Notes: generated by a model not told the origin, from the letters alone. A stretch of DNA of 64,000 nt from Armatimonadota bacterium (GCA_029553475.1 JAKPKV010000114.1:265088-329087), one strand, 5' to 3'. Counted from the first letter of the stretch, positions 1-8,413 are shown. A program made the numbers and translations.

Positions 1-130
1 GACCGCCGACACTGATATCCTGCAGCGCATCCAGGCCCTTTTTCAGCCATCCTGCTCGGAATGCGAAAGTTTGATGCCCGGCGAATGATGGATTGGTTGG
101 CAATAAGGTTGAGTGCCTCGGTATAGTCAT
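1..130 (-). CDS. DUF4007-like protein, N-terminal part (runs off the window)
   Basis: The minus strand is open from an ATG at 130 to the window edge, giving 43 codons. The peptide contains FAGHQTFAFRAGWLKKGLDA, which resembles the start of DUF4007 proteins (FxGHETFxxRxxWLKKGYDxx). From family knowledge, such genes often sit with PAPS-reductase-like and Dnd/BREX-type defence genes; the partners, if present, would lie left of the window. Only the N-terminus is visible and no strong ribosome binding site precedes the ATG, so the family call rests on this one motif. Confidence 0.55.
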   Translation of the reverse strand, partial: MTIPRHSTLLPTNPSFAGHQTFAFRAGWLKKGLDALQDISVGG

Positions 131-513
131 GAACGGTCTGGACCTTCTGGAATGCCAATGGCAGGCTAGGGAACGACCTTCTCCCCTATCCTGATTCGCC
201 GCTACTTACCCGATACCTACCGTTGACCGAGAGAAAAATAGCACGTACCCGCCAATCCTTTCCAACCAGCTTCTTTCACTATCTTCTATTATGCCAGTGG
301 CAGAGGGACAGAATCTGTCCTCGCAAGGGAAGAAGTAGATTTTTGCATGGGTAGGCATTGCAGACGAGAACAGGGAAGGCAAGAATAAAAGGTCCGGCCC
401 TCATTTTCGGAAGGCCGGACCTATTGCCGTAGATTCGCCACGGCGGTTCGTATTATTGATTAAGGCGGCTGTAGGGCAAGTCTGCCCGACAGCGGTTGGG
501 AATTGCTGTTCCC
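131..513. other. Intergenic region
   Basis: No convincing gene is seen. The right part holds the minus-strand terminator at 381-422 for the gene that ends at 514. The left part should hold the promoter of the DUF4007-like gene, but no clear -35/-10 pair was found. Confidence 0.5.
381..422 (-). terminator. Rho-independent terminator
   Basis: AGGTCCGGCC at 390-399 pairs with GGCCGGACCT at 413-422, giving a 10-bp GC-rich stem. Read on the minus strand the stem is followed by TTTTATTCTT (390-381). It lies about 90 nt past the stop codon of the minus-strand gene at 514. Confidence 0.8.
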
Positions 514-915
514 TCAACGTGGATCATCAATACCCCTGATCGGTAAGTCATGGAAAATGACTGGCTTGATTTTCCCGTGTTGGCATCTGTTCTCGTAAGT
601 TTGCAGAAAGTGCCTGCAAGCTTCGGCGAAGGTATAGGCTTCCGAATCTCCATACAATTCCAGCACGAAGGAGTCAAGTGGATCAGAACTACCAATGCAG
701 TATTCCATCCCCAGTTTATCCATCACGTTCAATCTCCAGTGTGTCCCACCAGCGTTACGCAGCCCAAAATAGCTTTTCGTGCTATTATCGAAGCTACCGC
801 CAGTCGCATTGGTTCCCGCTCTTACATCTAGCATGGAAAGGCCTCCGCTCACACTGCATTCATGGATCGGAAACCCAGTCCTCTCTTCGCCTAGCATTGT
901 AAATATATAGTACAT
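514..915 (-). CDS. Hypothetical protein of the mobile element
   Basis: A 133-residue protein with no family I recognise. It has no signal peptide or membrane segment. The C-terminal half (FAEACRHFLQTYENRC) looks helical and the N-terminal half is rich in beta-forming residues. Two ATGs stand in tandem (918 and 915); the second is chosen because GGGAGG at 921-926 then has normal spacing. The good ribosome binding site and the strong terminator at 381-422 argue that it is a real single-gene transcript. Confidence 0.55.
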   Translation of the reverse strand: MYYIFTMLGEERTGFPIHECSVSGGLSMLDVRAGTNATGGSFDNSTKSYFGLRNAGGTHWRLNVMDKLGMEYCIGSSDPLDSFVLELYGDSEAYTFAEACRHFLQTYENRCQHGKIKPVIFHDLPIRGIDDPR

Positions 916-1271
916 CATAGCCTCCCAGGAGAAGTTTACAGCCCTGTTCCTGCTGGAACATCAGTCATTATTATGTATACCCACATTATGTATACCCACT
1001 TGGCGCACGTATAAACAACAAATGTTTGCTATAACTAAAAAATACAAGCTTTTCCAAACGGGCAGTCATTGCTTTTCTTGATAAGCAGGATAGCAGTTAC
1101 TGATCCAGTCCCCAATGCGCTACGGCTTTTTTCGTCTGTTTCGTGATGGGAGGGAATAATCGCGAACAGAGGAATAGGCGCAGCAATCTACAGGTCGCAG
1201 ACGAACGAAATAAACGGAAAAACGACCGGGGGAGGTCTTTTCACGTTTTCAGCAGAGCGCGGATAGCATAC
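916..1271. other. Intergenic region with a tandem repeat
   Basis: No supported gene. The region is AT-rich for this window and carries the two-copy tandem repeat at 970-999, so it probably holds the promoter of the 514-915 gene and possibly a replication or partition site of the element. Confidence 0.4.
970..999. repeat. Tandem 15-bp direct repeat (iteron-like)
   Basis: ATTATGTATACCCAC occurs twice back to back (970-984 and 985-999). GTATAC within it is palindromic. Its place upstream of a minus-strand gene suggests an operator or a minimal iteron pair; two copies are too few to call an origin. Confidence 0.6.
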
Positions 1272-2915
1272 CTAGGCAGCGTTTGCCCAGCGTTCAATGA
1301 GCCTACCGCTAGTGCCTGCTATTTTCACACCAGTCACTTTGCCATAATCGAGCAGTAGGTAAAGTGCCCGTGTAATGTCATGCTCTTTCCGGTTGCGCCC
1401 CAAGCCGTTGCTGATGTCCGTCCGGGTGAGTCCTTCCGACGGAGCGTCTTTCAGCATCTGGTAGATTTCATCGGCAACAGGGTCTCCCAGCTTGTCGCCG
1501 AAAATATACCGTGCGGAATCTCCGCAGTATCGCCATACGGCAAGGGCAGCCTCCAGATGCACGCGCTTGATGTCGGGGGAACCGTCAGTGAGAGCATAGA
1601 TCAGCGCCAATCGAATTACCTGGGCTTCTGCACGACTCGTCACGGCCCCGAACAGTCCAAGCTTCCCTTCAGATAGTTGTTGATACCCCGCGATCCATAA
1701 ATCCCGTGCCTCCGCATCTCGCTTCACTTCCCGCATCTTCTGGGAAAATTTGACTGCTGCCTGGAGCCGCTTCACGATAGGCTGTAAGGCTGCATCAGGG
1801 ATACATCCACCCTCCGGGAGAATGTTCGCCCGTTCGACAAAGACCCATAAAAAGCGGTTTGCGAACCCATTGCCGGCTTCTGTGCGGTTCAGATCACGCA
1901 GCAACTCGTCCTTCGTGCAATGCCCGATAATGGAAATGTGGGCATTTGTCGCTTGGGCGGGACTATTCTTCGAGAGAATCTGGAGATTGCCCGAATCCCA
2001 CGCATTGCGGACGACAGGAGAAAGGGTATTCCCTTCCCTTTCCATCACTTTCAGCATGGAGGCAAACTCGCCCTCCATGCAGAGAAGGCGCTTATCTTCG
2101 ACACCGTGGTCTACGATGACAGAACGATAACCCGTGATTTCCTTCTTCTCCTGGATCGGCTCCAGCTTTTCAATCAGGTCTCGGACCGCCCATACCAGGC
2201 CTTCTCCACTGGTCAAGCCTGACTTGATGCAGTTCTGCGACCAGGTTGCATCAATTTCCTTACACAGGCGTTTAACCTGCCCCCATGACGTACCTTTTCG
2301 TCCCTTCGACGTGCGACCAACTTGCACGACATAAATGTTGGTTGGATGAATGTCAGCCTCGGCCTGGATATAGGCGTTTCGCCCAATCAGGTTGCCAACG
2401 GCAGCAAGGGTTGTCGTGAGAATCGCCGCAGGGTCCGCTTTAGTCTGCGGAGTTACCAGGCGCGTAAAATCCCCGATAGGCCCGTGGAACGCTGCTGCGC
2501 CTAACGAAGCTGGCTTTTCAGCATAACCGCTTGGTAACCTAATTGGCGTTTCGGTGAGCGGGCGTGTCACGACCGGCTCAGTAAGGTCTGGCGTGCCAGC
2601 CTCAGGTTCTGTAGGCGACAGCGATGCTCCACCATAGGTGATCTCCGCGTATTGCAGCGGTTCGCGAGCCTCCCTTGAATAGGCCTGCTTGAGCGAAGCT
2701 ATAGCTTCAGTAACGGTATATGCCTCAAGCTATCCCTTTGCATTTCGGTCGCTGACTCCCTGCTGATACCGAAGCATAATCTGCTCGGCTATTGGGTAGG
2801 GAACCCCATTATCGCGCAATTGGCACGAGAGCCAAAGACCCGTATCGTTGCGACATCCAGGTGACCGTGCTAGTGCCTCCTGAAGTAATCCTGTTGGCGC
2901 TTCAATCTTATTCAT
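1272..2915 (-). pseudogene. Primase C-terminal (PriCT) / DUF3987 helicase-like gene, interrupted by in-frame TAG
   Basis: One frame runs from ATG 2915 (after AGGAGG) to the stop at 1272, broken only by TAG at 2730-2732. Before the TAG, GCRNDTGLWLSCQLRDNG matches the primase C-terminal helical domain of phage/ICE primases. Directly after it the frame gives YTVTEAIASLKQAYSREARE, the expected continuation of that domain, so this was one protein of about 547 residues. The rest is a DUF3987/RepA-like P-loop ATPase with a modified Walker A, GRTSKGRKGTSWG, and probably acts as the replicative helicase partner of the PrimPol encoded just upstream. The GTG at 2570 lacks a ribosome binding site and would remove the PriCT end, so it is not taken as the start. 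Whether the TAG is a mutation, a sequencing error or read through cannot be told here. Confidence 0.75.
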
Positions 2916-2933
2916 TACGACGATTCCTCCTGG

Positions 2934-3449
2934 TTACTTACGAATGAGCTGCTGTAGTGCGTTAGGCAGCAGGTTGAAATCATATAGGTCTGGCTCGCGG
3001 AGCCAAGTATACGGCCCGTCAGTATTACGGCCACAAAAAACCGCATACCCGCCATCACCACGGATATCCAGACCAGGAAACAAGCGTGCCAGACCGGGTG
3101 TTGATTTCCCGTTGAGCGTTTTAACCGCATAGCCCGGATGTGCAAAATATACGTGAGCACCACCGCTCCCGGTCATCAAGTGCGGCTCTAAACCTAACTC
3201 GGTCAGCAAATGCAGGCCCTTGAATCCGTCAAAATCCAGGATAACGATCCCGCTGATATCGCCCGTCACGACCGCCCAGGATGGTGGATGATACGTGCCA
3301 TGCCAACGTGTCACGAGCGCTAAATCAGGTCGCGCGCGTTGCCATTCAGTCCATGATGGCAGGCATGGCTTCTTTTTGATTGTAGTAGGGAAAATTGACC
3401 AGAAAAGCTCAAGGGCTTTGCGGGCTGTCATTATCACGGCTGTACTCAT
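2934..3449 (-). CDS. Bifunctional DNA primase/polymerase, N-terminal type (PrimPol)
   Basis: A protein of about 171 residues of the PrimPol fold that primes and extends DNA during replication of mobile elements. The catalytic acidic motif is seen as GIVILDFDG, followed by the conserved GSGGAHVYF and GLDIRGDGGYAV segments. The start is placed at ATG 3449 (MSTAVIMTARKAL); ATG 3431 is also possible and a longer reading to 3521 is less likely. It stops 18 nt before the PriCT/DUF3987 gene, which is in the same frame but has its own AGGAGG. The pair matches the PrimPol-PriCT-helicase order common in phages and ICEs. Confidence 0.8.
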   Translation of the reverse strand: MSTAVIMTARKALELFWSIFPTTIKKKPCLPSWTEWQRARPDLALVTRWHGTYHPPSWAVVTGDISGIVILDFDGFKGLHLLTELGLEPHLMTGSGGAHVYFAHPGYAVKTLNGKSTPGLARLFPGLDIRGDGGYAVFCGRNTDGPYTWLREPDLYDFNLLPNALQQLIRK

Positions 3450-3504
3450 AAAAACCACCCAGAAATACACTTCCCGGCGGAGGAACCGGGAAGCGTTCAG
3501 TAGA

Positions 3505-3906
3505 TTAGAACGGGTCGTCACCCTTTGTTGGCAGCACTGCGGGCTGTTGGGCGCACGGCTTTACGTCTTCGACTTTGGGGAATTGCCCACCGTCTGTTCC
3601 TTCTTTCACGCCCAACACCAGCGTCACAACGCTGCCGATGAGCGTATCAGTGTCCAGGCGCTCACCCAGGCCAATTTCACGGCCCAAGCACGCGCCAGCC
3701 CAGCGGATGAATTTACCTTTCAGGTTCGCCGACGTAGAAGTCCACGCTTTGACTGACCGTCCGGTAAGCTCTCCGGCATTCAGTAGCTCGAAATCCCAGC
3801 GGAACTGCGGGCCATAGATGCCGTTTTCCAGGTAAATCGCCGTTACTCTGGCGAGATACTCGCCTGCCTGAAGCAGGCTATACGCTAACGTGGTAATAAC
3901 TGCCAT
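3505..3906 (-). CDS. Replication-module protein, OB-fold/ssDNA-binding-like
   Basis: A 133-residue protein beginning MAVITTLAYSLLQAGEY. Start at ATG 3906 is set by AAGGAG just upstream. The body (VTAIYLENGIYGPQFRWDFEL, a strand-rich middle, then GSVVTLVLGVKEG) looks like the small beta-barrel proteins often found next to PrimPol genes in phages. A role in binding single-stranded DNA is inferred from that neighbourhood and the predicted fold only. It lies 55 nt upstream of the PrimPol gene, in the same operon. Confidence 0.55.
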   Translation of the reverse strand: MAVITTLAYSLLQAGEYLARVTAIYLENGIYGPQFRWDFELLNAGELTGRSVKAWTSTSANLKGKFIRWAGACLGREIGLGERLDTDTLIGSVVTLVLGVKEGTDGGQFPKVEDVKPCAQQPAVLPTKGDDPF

Positions 3907-3968
3907 AAAACTCCTTTCGTTGGTTCGCGTTGTGGCGCGGGGGAACGCCATGAGTGGAGATAGAACTA

Positions 3969-4592
3969 TCATTCTTCTCCGAACATCGCGCGCTCTCGTG
4001 CCTTTCTGACTTCCTCATGCCACTCTTCGACAGCCGCGCGATTGATATGTGCGTCTTCTACGACCATAGACTCTGGCCGCCCTTCGTAGCCAGATGGCGC
4101 ATAGGACTCTTTATGCATTTTGCGCGAAAGCGCAAGTTCAAGGCCGCCGTCCTTTCGACGGAGTGTTCCCTTGCTGTAATACCAGTACAGCGGGCAACTG
4201 AACGGCTTGTGGCCAAAGAACCACCTGAGGGTGACAACCTCACGCTGCTCTAGTAGACGATACACCTCATACTCCAGCGCAAGCGCATGGCCACGTGGCT
4301 CCATTGCAGCAGGGAAGGAAATTTCATAGATGAGTTCGCGTGGCCCACGACTATAAAACCTTCCATAATAGCAGGCAACCCCACGGACTAAGAAGTGGCC
4401 TGTGACTACAGGGCATTTCGAGGAATCATATTCTTCGCCATCTTCATATAGCGCGTATGCGATATCGGCGGTTTCTGCACCAAAACATGTCGGCTCAACC
4501 GCCATGTATTCTTGCAGTTTTCGGTCATATTCTTCTCGTGTGAGGCGTACCTGTGCCAGTTGCTCAAGGCTATCGTTTTGCTTATCAGTCAT
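3969..4592 (-). CDS. Hypothetical protein of the mobile element
   Basis: A 207-residue, charged, soluble protein with no family I recognise. The start MTDKQNDSLEQLAQ is supported by AAGGAGG upstream. The C-terminus (INRAAVEEWHEEVRKARERAMFGEE) is a charged helix. It is the first well-supported gene of the replication operon, 62 nt upstream of the OB-like gene. Confidence 0.6.
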   Translation of the reverse strand: MTDKQNDSLEQLAQVRLTREEYDRKLQEYMAVEPTCFGAETADIAYALYEDGEEYDSSKCPVVTGHFLVRGVACYYGRFYSRGPRELIYEISFPAAMEPRGHALALEYEVYRLLEQREVVTLRWFFGHKPFSCPLYWYYSKGTLRRKDGGLELALSRKMHKESYAPSGYEGRPESMVVEDAHINRAAVEEWHEEVRKARERAMFGEE

Positions 4593-4734
4593 TACATACC
4601 CTCCTTCTTACAGGTTCGTTTGATCCAGCAGAGTCAACTTCTGTGAATCGCAATAGTGCCGCATGAGTGCTTATGAAAAACATGCTAATCGCCTGTCAGT
4701 CATGAAATTGCCTCTTTCGGCGACTAGCGCATAG

Positions 4735-5022
4735 TTATGCGACCTCCTTTCTTTCGTCTGGCGTTCCCGTGCCAGAAAGGACTCCGGCAGAAACCGGGCC
4801 TGGCTGCTTTGCCAGCCTATCAGCCAGTTCCTGAACCATGCGTTCCAGGACAGGTCGAAGGGCCTGGTAGATACACCCGCGCACATCAATTGACGGGCCT
4901 TCTTCCACGGTTCGGGAGATCACCCGTCCGGTTCCCCGCTCCACGGTGAGCGTCACAGACACACAGGACGTGGGTTCACGCTTACTCACGATTTCGGGCT
5001 GTTGTGGCAGATTGCTTGGCAC
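4735..5022 (-). CDS. Small hypothetical protein
   Basis: A 95-residue protein starting at GTG 5022. A strand-rich centre (CVSVTLTVERGTGRVISRTV) is followed by a helix (YQALRPVLERMVQELADRLA). No family is recognised. The start is weak, with no clear ribosome binding site. It diverges from the gene at 5113, with a palindrome between them, which could make it a regulator of that promoter; this is a guess from position. Confidence 0.4.
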   Translation of the reverse strand: MPSNLPQQPEIVSKREPTSCVSVTLTVERGTGRVISRTVEEGPSIDVRGCIYQALRPVLERMVQELADRLAKQPGPVSAGVLSGTGTPDERKEVA

Positions 5023-5056
5023 GCACCGATAGTACCAAATGTTTGCAGCCGATCCA

Positions 5057-5072
5057 TTACGGATATCCGTAA
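5057..5072. promoter_or_regulatory. Perfect 16-bp palindrome in a divergent promoter region (putative operator)
   Basis: TTACGGATATCCGTAA is a perfect palindrome lying in the 90 bp between two divergent genes (start 5022 minus and 5113 plus). The size and place fit the binding site of a dimeric repressor that controls both promoters. Confidence 0.5.
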
Positions 5073-5112
5073 CTTAGGCGTAACTACAAACTTTTTTCGA
5101 GTGAGGTCGTTC

Positions 5113-6051
5113 ATGGCCTACAAATTTCTTGCAGGGATGCTTAACAAACCAGTAGATGGGTTCCATTGGGAAGACGACAAACACTGGGGAACTCCACGCC
5201 GGTTGCTTGTGCCTAATGGCGAGGAATACACGCAATTCCTCGCTGAAGACGTTCCCCCCCTGATTCAGACCTTTACTTCGTTGGAGGGCAGCAACAACGA
5301 GGAAACAGAGCTAAAGATACTCAAATTTGCCAATCAATATGGCCGCCTTGACGCACGAGCGAATGCCTATCATTCTGTGACGTGTGTTAGTGAAGCTTTC
5401 CCTAATTGGGTTGGGGAAATCCGAACCATGCGTCACCTAGTAGACCTGTGGCGTCTCGCCGAATTTGAAAAGCCGCGTGCGGGAATACCGCAACTGGAGG
5501 ACTATATCTTCTGGGATGAAGAAGGCGTGCACTATATAGAATACAACCCGCAGAAGCGAGAAACGATCCTGACCCACCTAAAAACTAATCCACCATCTCG
5601 ACGCCCAGTTAAGCAGACGATTGCCTCGCGTGAGAAGAATCCGAAAGTCTTTGCGTCCTTTCCACGTGGCTATCTTTCCGCACCGGCACTCTACTATGTG
5701 AGCATACAGATATGCACGCAGTTCCAGCCATACTTCGTGCAGGAGGAGGAATATGGCCCGATGCTTATGGCCGAGTATGTACCGGGCTGGGATTATGAAA
5801 ATGCGACCCCTGCTCCAACACATCTCGAACCGACCTGTCTGTTAGGATTGCTCTGGGTCCAATTTCAGGAAATGGTCACCGGGCAACGGATAGTGTATCA
5901 GTGCGAAGGTTGCAAGGGATTATTTGAGCGACTAGAGGGGGGGGGCGAAGCAGTCGCAAATATCACAATGAAAGCTGCAGGGTCATGGCGTCAAGGCGAA
6001 AACATACCGTGCAAGGATAGCCAGATACCTTATTTATATAGCGTGACCTGA
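5113..6051 (+). CDS. Zinc-ribbon protein of unknown function, frameshifted at a G9 run
   Basis: The reading gives 312 residues from ATG 5113. It resembles a widespread bacterial family of unknown function with an 'FANxYGxL' block (here LKFANQYGRL), a tryptophan-rich middle, GLLWVQFQEMVTG, and a C-terminal zinc ribbon. The first pair of zinc ligands is present (CEGCKGLFERL), but the reading then passes a run of nine G (5937-5945) and ends in unrelated residues. Adding one G restores RSSRKYHNESCRVMASRRKH, the expected second half of the ribbon, ending at TAG 6018-6020. So the gene is either frameshifted, phase-variable at the G run, or subject to a sequencing error. Confidence 0.6.
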   Translation: MAYKFLAGMLNKPVDGFHWEDDKHWGTPRRLLVPNGEEYTQFLAEDVPPLIQTFTSLEGSNNEETELKILKFANQYGRLDARANAYHSVTCVSEAFPNWVGEIRTMRHLVDLWRLAEFEKPRAGIPQLEDYIFWDEEGVHYIEYNPQKRETILTHLKTNPPSRRPVKQTIASREKNPKVFASFPRGYLSAPALYYVSIQICTQFQPYFVQEEEYGPMLMAEYVPGWDYENATPAPTHLEPTCLLGLLWVQFQEMVTGQRIVYQCEGCKGLFERLEGGGEAVANITMKAAGSWRQGENIPCKDSQIPYLYSVT

Positions 6052-6319
6052 TGGAGGTAGAGCGCAGATACTCTTATTTCATGGCGTTGCGGGGAAGTAA
6101 GATGGAAACAGGCTTTCAATAAGCAAAAGTAATTGCCACCTTTGCATCTGGTACTGTTCCGTAGATTAGCCTCCAAGCCTTCGCTCTATCAAAGCACAGG
6201 TAATCGGTCGTGATTGCATAAATCATGAGGAGCGCGCACAATTGATATGAGAATGCCTATCCGTGTTGGAGAAAGTATTCTGGCAATATACCATCAGAAT
6301 GGGAGAGTAATACGGGCGC
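6052..6319. other. Intergenic region
   Basis: Nothing recognisable. It lies between the zinc-ribbon gene and the recombinase and presumably holds the recombinase promoter. Confidence 0.4.
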
Positions 6320-7903
6320 ATGTATTGCGTGATCTATAGCCGATTCTCCTCGGATAACCAGCGAGAAGAATCTATTACCGCCCAACTTCGCGCGTGCCGG
6401 GCCTATGCTGAGCAGCAAGGCTATGCGGTCATACAGACCTATACGGATGAAGCCCGCAGCGCTACGACAGATGATCGGCCCGCGTTCCTGGCGATGATTG
6501 CCGATATCACACAAGGACGCTGCCGGGCTGATATCGTGCTCGTGCATAAGCTTGATCGCTTTGCCCGCAATCGGTATGACAGCGCCTACTATAAGCGCGA
6601 ATTGCGCAAAGCGGGCTGCCGGATAGAGTCTGTGCTAGAACGGCTGGATGATTCCCCGGAATCCGTCCTGATGGAGTCTGTCATTGAAGGAATGGCGGAG
6701 TATTACTCCAAGAATCTAGCCCGCGAAACAATGAAGGGTATGAAGGAAAATGCGCTACAGGGGCGGCATACCGGCGGACGCTGCCCCCTGGGATACTGCG
6801 TGGATGAGCGCGGGCACTATCAGATAGATGAAACAACAGCCCCTGCCATCCGCCTGCTCTTCCAGAGTTACGCACGCGGCGAAAGCTATAAAATGATCTG
6901 CGACCGGCTCAATGCTGCCGGGTATCGCACAGCAACCGGTGGTCTGTGGCGTGCGACCTGCCTTCCAGATATTCTGCGGAACGAAAAATACGCCGGCGTC
7001 TTTGTCTTTAACCGTTCTGCGGCGAAAGTGGACGGCAAACGCAACCATCATCGCCAGAAAACCGCTGATGATATTATCCGCGTGCCGGGCGCAATCCCGA
7101 CCCTGGTTGATGCCGAAACCTGGCAAGCGGTCCAAGCGCGGATGGAAGCCCATCAGTCACCGCATAATCGCGGACGTAATGGCGCAAAGGTGCTCTACCT
7201 GCTCTCCGGTCTGATTTACTGCGGTGAGTGCGGCGAGCGGTTGGTCGGCGCGTCTTCCAGTTACCACACGCGCGTCAGCCAGGAATGGCGGCAGCGCAAT
7301 TACTACAGTTGCCGTCTGAAATGCGGCCTGAAGCGCATCCAGCAAGAAGAAGTGGAAGCGGTCATCATGCGGGCACTCGAACGAGAAGTGCTCGACCCGG
7401 AGAATATGCGGGAGATGGCTCACAACGCCGTAACCGGCATGGAAGCGCGCCAGCAGACGAATCGTGGCGAAGGCCCGCATCTACAGCAAGAATTACGGCG
7501 GGTTGAGGAGCGCATTGCCAATCTCGTGCAGGCTATTGCCAGCGCAGGCGGAGCGAATGTCCAGGCGCTCATCGCAGAGATTGACCGGCTGGAGCAGACC
7601 AAAGCGACGTTGCGGACGCGTTTGGACGAGTGGGATATCGTGCAACACATGGCGGTAACAGAGGAGCATATTTACCAGGAGTTACTCAGGCAGCGAGCGA
7701 CGCTCCTTGAACGAAACCCGCTGGAAGTGAAACGAATCGTGCAGAATCTCGTGGCGCGGGTGACTGTGACTGTCGCCGATATCAAGGCGCAGTTCGCGCT
7801 CACCGCATCCAGCTTGCTGGACGACTGTGCATTCATATGGTGGAGGCGGGGGGAGTCGAACCCCCGTCCGAAGACCGGGCCACGCTGGCCACTACGAGCG
7901 TAG
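6320..7903 (+). CDS. Large serine recombinase (site-specific integrase)
   Basis: A 527-residue recombinase that integrates and excises the element. Residues about 1-140 are the resolvase catalytic domain: YSRFSSDNQREESI carries the nucleophile serine, and LDRFARNR follows. The 'recombinase' DNA-binding domain (LNAAGYRTATGGLW, ILRNEKYAG) spans about 165-280, the zinc ribbon (YCGECGERL then C-rich YYSCRLKCG) about 300-340, and a coiled coil (LQQELRRVEERIANLV) about 375-450. The last 22 codons (WWRRGESNPRPKTG...) are the antisense of the tmRNA 3' end, so the natural C-terminus was probably replaced when the element inserted. It is the only integrase gene seen and lies at the element edge, as expected. 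Confidence 0.9.
   Translation: MYCVIYSRFSSDNQREESITAQLRACRAYAEQQGYAVIQTYTDEARSATTDDRPAFLAMIADITQGRCRADIVLVHKLDRFARNRYDSAYYKRELRKAGCRIESVLERLDDSPESVLMESVIEGMAEYYSKNLARETMKGMKENALQGRHTGGRCPLGYCVDERGHYQIDETTAPAIRLLFQSYARGESYKMICDRLNAAGYRTATGGLWRATCLPDILRNEKYAGVFVFNRSAAKVDGKRNHHRQKTADDIIRVPGAIPTLVDAETWQAVQARMEAHQSPHNRGRNGAKVLYLLSGLIYCGECGERLVGASSSYHTRVSQEWRQRNYYSCRLKCGLKRIQQEEVEAVIMRALEREVLDPENMREMAHNAVTGMEARQQTNRGEGPHLQQELRRVEERIANLVQAIASAGGANVQALIAEIDRLEQTKATLRTRLDEWDIVQHMAVTEEHIYQELLRQRATLLERNPLEVKRIVQNLVARVTVTVADIKAQFALTASSLLDDCAFIWWRRGESNPRPKTGPRWPLRA
7838..7903. other. Probable attachment-site region (recombinase 3' end overlapping ssrA 3' end)
   Basis: The recombinase frame enters ssrA at the encoded CCA (7838-7840) and ends at TAG 7901-7903 inside it. 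This is where the element/host junction should be. The exact core cannot be set without the other end of the element. Confidence 0.5.
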
Positions 7904-8230
7904 TCCGTGGTTGCATCTCGCGCAGCGGCGGCCCACGGACGGGCCCCGGTTGCGCCAGTTATGATTCAGGTGTCACCCGATGTGCCGCATAACCGAGGCC
8001 ATCGGTGTAGCCGGATTTGCTTTCGCCTCGCCGAACCCTACCGGCCCGAACCCGACGAGACGCCCCGTCAAAACGGGGGACAGTGTGCCTTACCGCTGAT
8101 TAGGCGGCGAGGGCATACTGCTGTGTGCCAGTGTTGGCATTTGTGTTTGGTGCCCATTGCTAACGGGGTCAGGCGCCCCGGCTCGCGTCCAACGCCACCC
8201 ATGATCCCCGTCGAAACCAGGTACGCCCCC
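7838..8230 (-). ncRNA. ssrA: tmRNA
   Basis: On the minus strand the 5' end GGGGGCG (8230-8224) pairs with CGCCTCC near the 3' end, which carries the T-arm GGGGGTTCGACTCCCCC and an encoded CCA (7840-7838). The 5' part shows the typical GGTTTCGACGGGGATCA. The tag reading frame at 8138-8100 gives ANTGTQQYALAA then TAA, with the usual ALAA end recognised by ClpXP-type proteases. Length is 393 nt, normal for a one-piece tmRNA. It rescues stalled ribosomes. The gene is intact despite the element inserted at its 3' end. Confidence 0.93.
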
Positions 8231-8254
8231 ACGGTTCACGTCTGTGGCAGATGT

Positions 8255-8283
8255 AGTATACCCGATTTTTACGCGCGCGTGAA
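8255..8283 (-). promoter_or_regulatory. ssrA promoter
   Basis: On the minus strand TTCACG (8283-8278), a 17-nt spacer and TATACT (8260-8255) make a good sigma-70-type promoter. The mature 5' end at 8230 lies about 24 nt past the -10 box, fitting a short leader removed by RNase P. Confidence 0.65.
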
Positions 8284-8413
8284 GAGATCTCCGGCATCGG
8301 CCGGATTTCGCACGGGCTGATCTCGGTTTTCGCGTGCGCGCAGCGATCGGCGTCAGCGTGGCGGTGCTGCTGCCGGCGCCGCGCGCGCCCCAGCATCCCG
8401 CCACTCCCGCGGC

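Larger units (their letters stand above)
1..7903. mobile_element. Integrated mobile element, right part, inserted at ssrA
   Basis: This block has lower GC than the host DNA right of it. It carries a phage/plasmid-type replication module (PrimPol, PriCT/DUF3987, OB-like protein), hypothetical genes and a large serine recombinase at its right end that reads into the 3' end of ssrA. The left end is outside the window and no second copy of the ssrA 3' sequence was seen. Two genes look disrupted (in-frame TAG, G-run frameshift), so the element may be decaying. No structural phage or conjugation genes are visible here, so its transfer mode is open. Confidence 0.7.

Noticed and set aside
1272..2570. 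Separate 432-residue gene from GTG 2570
   Set aside because: No ribosome binding site, and the frame upstream to the TAG at 2730 is clearly homologous coding sequence.
7838..7903. WWRRGESNPRP tail as a true recombinase domain
   Set aside because: This peptide type is what the antisense of a tRNA or tmRNA T-arm gives; the same DNA is ssrA.
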